NCBI GenBank assembly: GCA_027296025.1
Contig: JAPUJU010000188.1
Coordinates: 1 to 7,108, forward strand
Direction of reading: 5' to 3'
DNA: 7,108 bases
Source: a bacterium
GTDB lineage: Bacteria; Krumholzibacteriota; Krumholzibacteriia; WVZY01
Shown: one piece after another, positions 5,807 to 7,108 of the stretch
How positions within the stretch are numbered: position 1 is the stretch's first letter
Layout: each line of letters opens with the position of its first letter
Translations under genes and position numbers: made by a program
Notes under the pieces: model-generated
The model's input: only the letters and a program-made list of their open reading frames with translations
Told to the model about the DNA's origin: nothing
Database searches by the model: none

Positions 5807-7087
5807 GACTTCCTCCCCGCACCATGCGCAGTACTCCCAGAAGTCTCCCGCGATACTACACCGGCACGTCTTACAGCGCCCCTCGAGTTGAGACACGATC
5901 CATGGCCGAAGCTTGACGTTGCACCACGGGCAGTAGTGCATCCAGCGCGCGATTTTCCGCTCACCGCAATACCGGTTGGGACACTTCTTCGTGTAACGCT
6001 TGTCGGCCGTCACCCAGATATCGGACCACCTGAACTTCTTCCCATAACACCACGGGCAGTAATCCCACTCGTCTTTGACACCGTGCTCGCATCGCTTGCA
6101 GACGGCGCGGTGGGTGGTGAGCCCTTTGAACGAGTTCGTCGTTCCGCACCACGGGCAGTGCATCATTGTTTCCGCAATCGGCCCGCTGCATTCTCCACAC
6201 TTGAAGTCGAGATCCAGGAGCTTCCCGTAACGTTTCGCGAATTCCAGCGCACGGTACTTGCGCCACGGCATCATGCGCTTACGGGCGCCGGCGTGGCCGT
6301 TCACTTTTCTGGTAAGCTCGATGATAAGGTCGTCGTGCATCGACTGCGCGTCGGGATAACGATCGTATTCTTCGAACTCAAGCGCCTTGCGAATGACTCG
6401 CCTGAGGTTCGGTGTCACGCGGCGGTTGAACTTCTCTTTTCCTTTGAACGGCCAGAGGAAAGGCCAGCGCGGCAACTCACCGGTAATCATCTCGTAGAAA
6501 ACGAGCCCCAACGAAAAAATATCCGAAGCGAAACTCGGGTGGCCGTATATCTGCTCGGGCGCAAAGTATCCGTGTGTGCCAGCATCCGTCCCGATCGACT
6601 TTCCGGCGCGTTCCAGTACTTTTGCAATACCAAAGTCGCCGAGCTTTGCTGTGTCATCACCGAAAAGGATGATGTTTCCGGGCTTAATGTCACGATGAAC
6701 GATGTTGTGTTTCTGTACTTCGATAAGCGCTTCGAGCATCTGCTCCAGGACAGCGAACGCAAACCGCACGCCGATCTTCCGCCGTTCTCGCGCGTCGAGA
6801 CTTCCCTTGCCGAGCTCCGATACAATGAAGAGGCGTCCGTCGTAGATGTCCGCGTTCTTCAACTTGAGGATGCTGTTACTTTCAACCCTCGAGAGAAGCT
6901 TGATCTCCTGGCGAAAGTATTGGAGAATTCGATCAGTGTCATCAGTTTCATCGTGAATCTTGAGCGCAACATTCCCGCCTTCGATTTCGTCGCGCGCTTT
7001 GTAAACGATTCCGAATGCGCCGTCACCGATTCGTTTCAGCAGTTTGTACTTTCCAACGCGTTGTCCAACGCGCAAACGTTTCGCCAT
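5801..7087 (-). CDS. Soluble Ser/Thr protein kinase with four C-terminal zinc ribbons
   Basis: This 428-residue protein has a Hanks-type kinase domain (about 14-258) and a cysteine-rich tail. Catalytic motifs are complete: glycine loop 'GDGAFG' (21-26), Lys43 in 'VALK', helix-C Glu61, 'HRDIKPGN' (131-138, Asp133 and Asn138), 'DFG' (151-153), 'APE' (176-178) and Asp189. It should therefore be an active RD-type kinase. After a basic linker (about 259-295) come four zinc ribbons: Cys297/300 with 311/314, 330/333 with 344/347, 369/374 with 386/389, and 405/408 with 420/423. Each ends in 'CPWC' or 'CAWC' with an aromatic or His just before. No membrane segment is visible, unlike PknB-type receptors, so it is probably cytoplasmic, and the ribbons may bind a partner, nucleic acid or redox/metal signal. 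The ATG at 7087 has a weak GAGAGAA upstream (7098-7092). Only 21 bases precede the start in the window, so its promoter is not visible. Confidence 0.93.
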   Translation of the reverse strand: MAKRLRVGQRVGKYKLLKRIGDGAFGIVYKARDEIEGGNVALKIHDETDDTDRILQYFRQEIKLLSRVESNSILKLKNADIYDGRLFIVSELGKGSLDARERRKIGVRFAFAVLEQMLEALIEVQKHNIVHRDIKPGNIILFGDDTAKLGDFGIAKVLERAGKSIGTDAGTHGYFAPEQIYGHPSFASDIFSLGLVFYEMITGELPRWPFLWPFKGKEKFNRRVTPNLRRVIRKALEFEEYDRYPDAQSMHDDLIIELTRKVNGHAGARKRMMPWRKYRALEFAKRYGKLLDLDFKCGECSGPIAETMMHCPWCGTTNSFKGLTTHRAVCKRCEHGVKDEWDYCPWCYGKKFRWSDIWVTADKRYTKKCPNRYCGERKIARWMHYCPWCNVKLRPWIVSQLEGRCKTCRCSIAGDFWEYCAWCGEEVA

Positions 7088-7108
7088 CTTATTCTCTCGC
7101 AGTTTCCA

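Noticed and set aside
5801..7087. Window as a known anti-phage defence island
   Set aside because: A kinase beside a nuclease invites this, but they are convergent rather than in an operon. The surroundings are core metabolism, and no integrase, transposase, tRNA or composition shift is visible.

Overview
This is a bacterial chromosomal segment, moderately GC-rich by eye, with tightly packed genes, Shine-Dalgarno-type start signals and no sign of mobile elements, RNA genes or CRISPR. All seven complete genes and one partial gene have intact reading frames. The organism cannot be named from this window. A bacterium with a 2-oxoacid dehydrogenase complex, de novo lipoylation by LipB and LipA, and a soluble Hanks-type kinase with zinc ribbons would fit a deep-branching, probably uncultured phylum (Acidobacteriota- or Hydrogenedentota-like gene content). 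That placement is only a guess.

Positions 1-4138 (+ strand) form one apparent operon. It holds the 3' end of E1 alpha, complete E1 beta, the E2 dihydrolipoyl acyltransferase, lipB and lipA. Gaps are 34, 50 and 18 bases, followed by an 8-base lipB/lipA overlap. The logic is clear: E1 and E2 decarboxylate a 2-oxoacid and transfer its acyl group to CoA through a lipoyl-lysine arm on E2. LipB attaches the octanoyl precursor to that lysine and LipA inserts the two sulfurs. The operon therefore makes a lipoyl enzyme and the two enzymes that build its cofactor in place. The E3 (lipoamide dehydrogenase) gene is not in the window.

Positions 4135-4779 (- strand) hold a YcbL/glyoxalase II-like metallo-beta-lactamase-fold hydrolase. 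It converges on lipA so tightly that the two TAG stops lie within one 8-base palindrome. A 91-base divergent spacer (4780-4870) separates it from the next gene.

Positions 4871-5791 (+ strand) encode a stand-alone RecB/Cas4-like PD-(D/E)XK nuclease. It has the cysteine arrangement of an iron-sulfur-stapled nuclease: one Cys near the N-terminus and CxxCx5C at the C-terminus.

Positions 5801-7087 (- strand) encode a soluble Ser/Thr protein kinase whose C-terminal third is four tandem zinc ribbons. It converges on the nuclease gene with 9 bases between them. The kinase and the nuclease are the least ordinary genes here. Nothing in the sequence proves that they work together, and they are not co-transcribed.
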